Below are positions 57,964-58,549 of a stretch of 58,549 nt of DNA, piece after piece (the first letter of the stretch is position 1; each line of letters starts with the position of its first letter). This DNA comes from Candidatus Buchananbacteria bacterium (GTDB lineage Bacteria; Patescibacteriota; Patescibacteriia; 2-01-FULL-39-33). The stretch is taken from the NCBI GenBank assembly GCA_030650095.1, contig JAUSEE010000031.1:1-58549 (forward strand), given 5' to 3'. The position numbers and the translations under genes were made by a program. The notes under the pieces were generated by a model, which saw only the letters and a list, made by a program, of their open reading frames with translations, had not been told where the DNA came from and ran no database searches.

Positions 57964-58359
57964 TTATTCCACTGGTTCAAAATAGTATCTGTCTTCGTCT
58001 TCTTCGTCAGAATTGTCTAAATTTAGCGAAAAATCTCCATTAAGAGCAGAAACTGGTATATCGTTAAAATTAGGATCAATCATGAACTCATCATTTTTGT
58101 CTAATTCTTGCGAAAAATCATGTTGTTCAATGGGCAAATGATCATTTTCCTGAGAATCTTTCCAAATTTCAATATCACGATTTATTTTATCTAATAATTC
58201 ATCTTCTGTCAAGCCTTTTATTTCCGACCTGCCTAAGACCAGTTTTTCGTAATCACTGATGGTCATAATGACGCAGTCTAAGTTGTCGTTTTTGTCTAAA
58301 ATTACAACTTTATCCCCTGTTTTCTTAATTAAGTTGATGACTCTTTGGATGGATTCCAT
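57964..58359 (-). CDS. Phd/YefM-like antitoxin-type N-terminal domain protein
   Basis: 131 aa; KKTGDKVVILDKNDNLDCVIMTISDYEKLV; acidic C-terminus. Confidence 0.6.
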   Translation of the reverse strand: MESIQRVINLIKKTGDKVVILDKNDNLDCVIMTISDYEKLVLGRSEIKGLTEDELLDKINRDIEIWKDSQENDHLPIEQHDFSQELDKNDEFMIDPNFNDIPVSALNGDFSLNLDNSDEEDEDRYYFEPVE

Positions 58360-58549
58360 ATTTTTGGGAGATTTTTAATTTATGGCTTAATATGGGTTAA
58401 TTCTAATGGAAAAAGGATAATTTATCAAGTTTTAGATACCTCTTGTTACTTTTGTACCGCCAAAAGTAACCAAAAGCTCGCGAACGTAAAAAATCATATC
58501 ATTTGGCCTCCCGATATATCGGGAAGCACAATATTTTTTAATGTTCGCC

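Noticed and set aside
58430-58549. Possible element at the right window edge (CCCGATATATCGGG palindrome)
   Set aside because: Truncated by the window; cannot be evaluated.

Overview
This window looks like a bacterial chromosome segment, probably from a Patescibacteria/CPR-type genome (inferred from gene content; rpmD/L30 is absent between rpsE and rplO). The right half (42.2-57.8 kb, minus strand) carries tuf and the S10-spc ribosomal protein operon (rpsJ to rplO), then secY, adk, map, ruvX and recO. It is preceded by aspS, scpA/scpB, tpiA and a D-Ala-D-Ala carboxypeptidase. The left part carries lysS, rpmG and tRNAs Trp(CCA), Thr(UGU), Tyr(GUA) and Thr(GGU), which resembles the conserved bacterial Thr-Tyr-Thr-(tuf/rpmG)-Trp tRNA cluster. 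Two accessory insertions interrupt that cluster. The first is a serine-recombinase/repeat mosaic (8.7-12.0 kb) that abuts the tail of a truncated ABC transporter gene. The second, and the main discovery, is a ~19.9 kb putative integrative element (12684-32601). It appears to have integrated exactly into the 7-nt anticodon loop (ATGGTAA) of a tRNA-Thr(GGU) gene and split it: the 5' half is at 32.6 kb and the 3' half at 12.65 kb. Just inside its end, next to two tyrosine recombinases, the element carries a complete replacement tRNA-Thr(GGU). A 198-nt group I-like intron in that copy interrupts the same anticodon-loop att core, which would both restore the tRNA and make it resistant to re-integration. 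The element's cargo includes a 1608-aa SF1 helicase with a nuclease-like C-terminus, a DUF2130-like nuclease, a WYL-like protein, SppA, a SNase-like protein and phage-type zinc proteins. Other notable features are a T-box-like leader upstream of aspS, a three-copy covarying hairpin repeat inside the ribosomal operon, large inverted repeats between rpsJ and rplC, and a family of CACC-W-GGTG palindromes confined to the element. All calls come from reading the sequence and ORF track; no database search was run.
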